A stretch of 51,535 bases of DNA from Candidatus Aramenus sp. CH1 (GTDB lineage: Archaea; Thermoproteota; Thermoprotei_A; Sulfolobales; Sulfolobaceae), in NCBI GenBank assembly GCA_022678445.1, contig JALBWU010000013.1:1-51535 (forward strand), given 5' to 3'. The number at the start of each line of letters is the position of its first letter. Within the stretch, counting starts at the first letter, position 1. Positions 51,272 through 51,535 of the stretch are shown here, one piece after another. The notes under the pieces were generated by a model. It did no database searches. It saw only the letters and a program-made list of their open reading frames with translations, and was not told the origin of the DNA. Both the position numbers and the translations under genes were made by a program.

Positions 51272-51535
51272 TTACTCCCCTTTAAGGGAGATACCCCGTG
51301 ATGTGAAGAGAAAGGAAAGAGCCAAAGCGTTGACAATCTTCTTAACTCCAAGTTTCACAATGTTTAACGCTCCGTTGACGTCGCTGTGAAGTTAACGACC
51401 AAAAGGACAGCTAACGACACCCCTTGGGATTTCTGCCAACCTTAACGTTATGGAAGGCGTAGAGCCGCGAAGTATTGTACTCAACAACTAGAAACGCGAT
51501 TATGCCGTACTCATTCACTATAGCGCCAACTTGCG
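51272..51535 (-). pseudogene. Second copy of the tnpB pseudogene, 3' end (partial)
   Basis: This matches 29564-29760 and, for the last 92 bp, unit B at 30094-30185 exactly. On minus it encodes the end LHSDVNGALNIVKLGVKKI and the EYNTSRLYAFHNV block, with the same GR-stop-LHSD break in the zinc-finger region as the first copy. It has no internal duplication in the visible part, and runs off the window end. A degenerate element copy, mobilised or duplicated after the gene decayed. Confidence 0.75.

Overview
This window is chromosomal DNA from a thermoacidophilic crenarchaeon of the order Sulfolobales. The evidence is gene content and order: a Tfb3-type factor beside a thermosome, HerA-like ATPase, S17e, FBP aldolase/phosphatase and ABCE1; PAN, aMBF1, HflX, aTrm56 and TFE-alpha in a row; archaeal CoA genes (pantoate kinase, phosphopantothenate synthetase, PanB); TATA-driven leaderless genes; and decayed TnpB elements of a Sulfolobus-like family. 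By eye the base composition is moderate, richer in G+C on the left than on the right. A Metallosphaera-like genus is plausible, but I cannot fix the genus.

Layout. 1-3449: the end of a heme-copper oxidase subunit I, small redox and NifX-like genes, a small membrane protein, then a DUF5752-like gene overlapping a TreT-type trehalose synthase. 3450-10954 (minus strand): an rRNA/tRNA m5C methyltransferase follows a tightly coupled four-gene set of HerA-like ATPase, giant P-loop ATPase, coiled-coil protein and NurA-like nuclease. This set is the best candidate here for an undescribed DNA-processing machine. 11043-15860: GT2 glycosyltransferase, pyrophosphatase, HD hydrolase, ThiD-ThiN, a MoaD-MoaE fusion and a small unknown gene. 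15857-21009: a large FAD/Fe-S oxidoreductase and the archaeal CoA pathway genes. 21046-25771: an ABC exporter, small regulators, a metal-dependent hydrolase and a LeuA-type synthase whose 5' end looks frameshifted. 25814-29450: a pterin cluster (MptE, PTPS-like, DHPS-like) with small unknown genes.

29451-31588 has no intact gene. It holds a tnpB pseudogene with an internal tandem duplication. 31589-50793 is a dense informational and housekeeping cluster: an acidic 31-codon gene, ABCE1, FBPA/P, S17e, an Urm1/SAMP-like protein, a possible Cgi121, a membrane-anchored HerA-like ATPase, thermosome, Tfb3, HisRS, proteasome beta, a probable Rpo8/RpoG, an Lsm protein, archaeosine TGT (split, with its PUA half on the other strand), a PAC2 protein, PAN, aMBF1, HflX, aTrm56, TFE-alpha, a C5-cytosine methyltransferase, a COG4080-like protein and tRNA-Val. 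After the tRNA come a hairpin, a remnant of a second tnpB-like gene and a partial copy of the first tnpB pseudogene, running off the window end.

The genes combine into recognisable modules: translation and ribosome recycling, transcription initiation (TFE, Tfb3, Rpo8), protein quality control (thermosome, PAN, proteasome beta, PAC2), and cofactor synthesis (thiamin, molybdopterin, CoA, pterin). Three core genes (thiD-thiN, leuA-like, trm56) lack a normal start codon for their conserved N-terminus. That means either non-canonical starts or single-base indels in this sequence.
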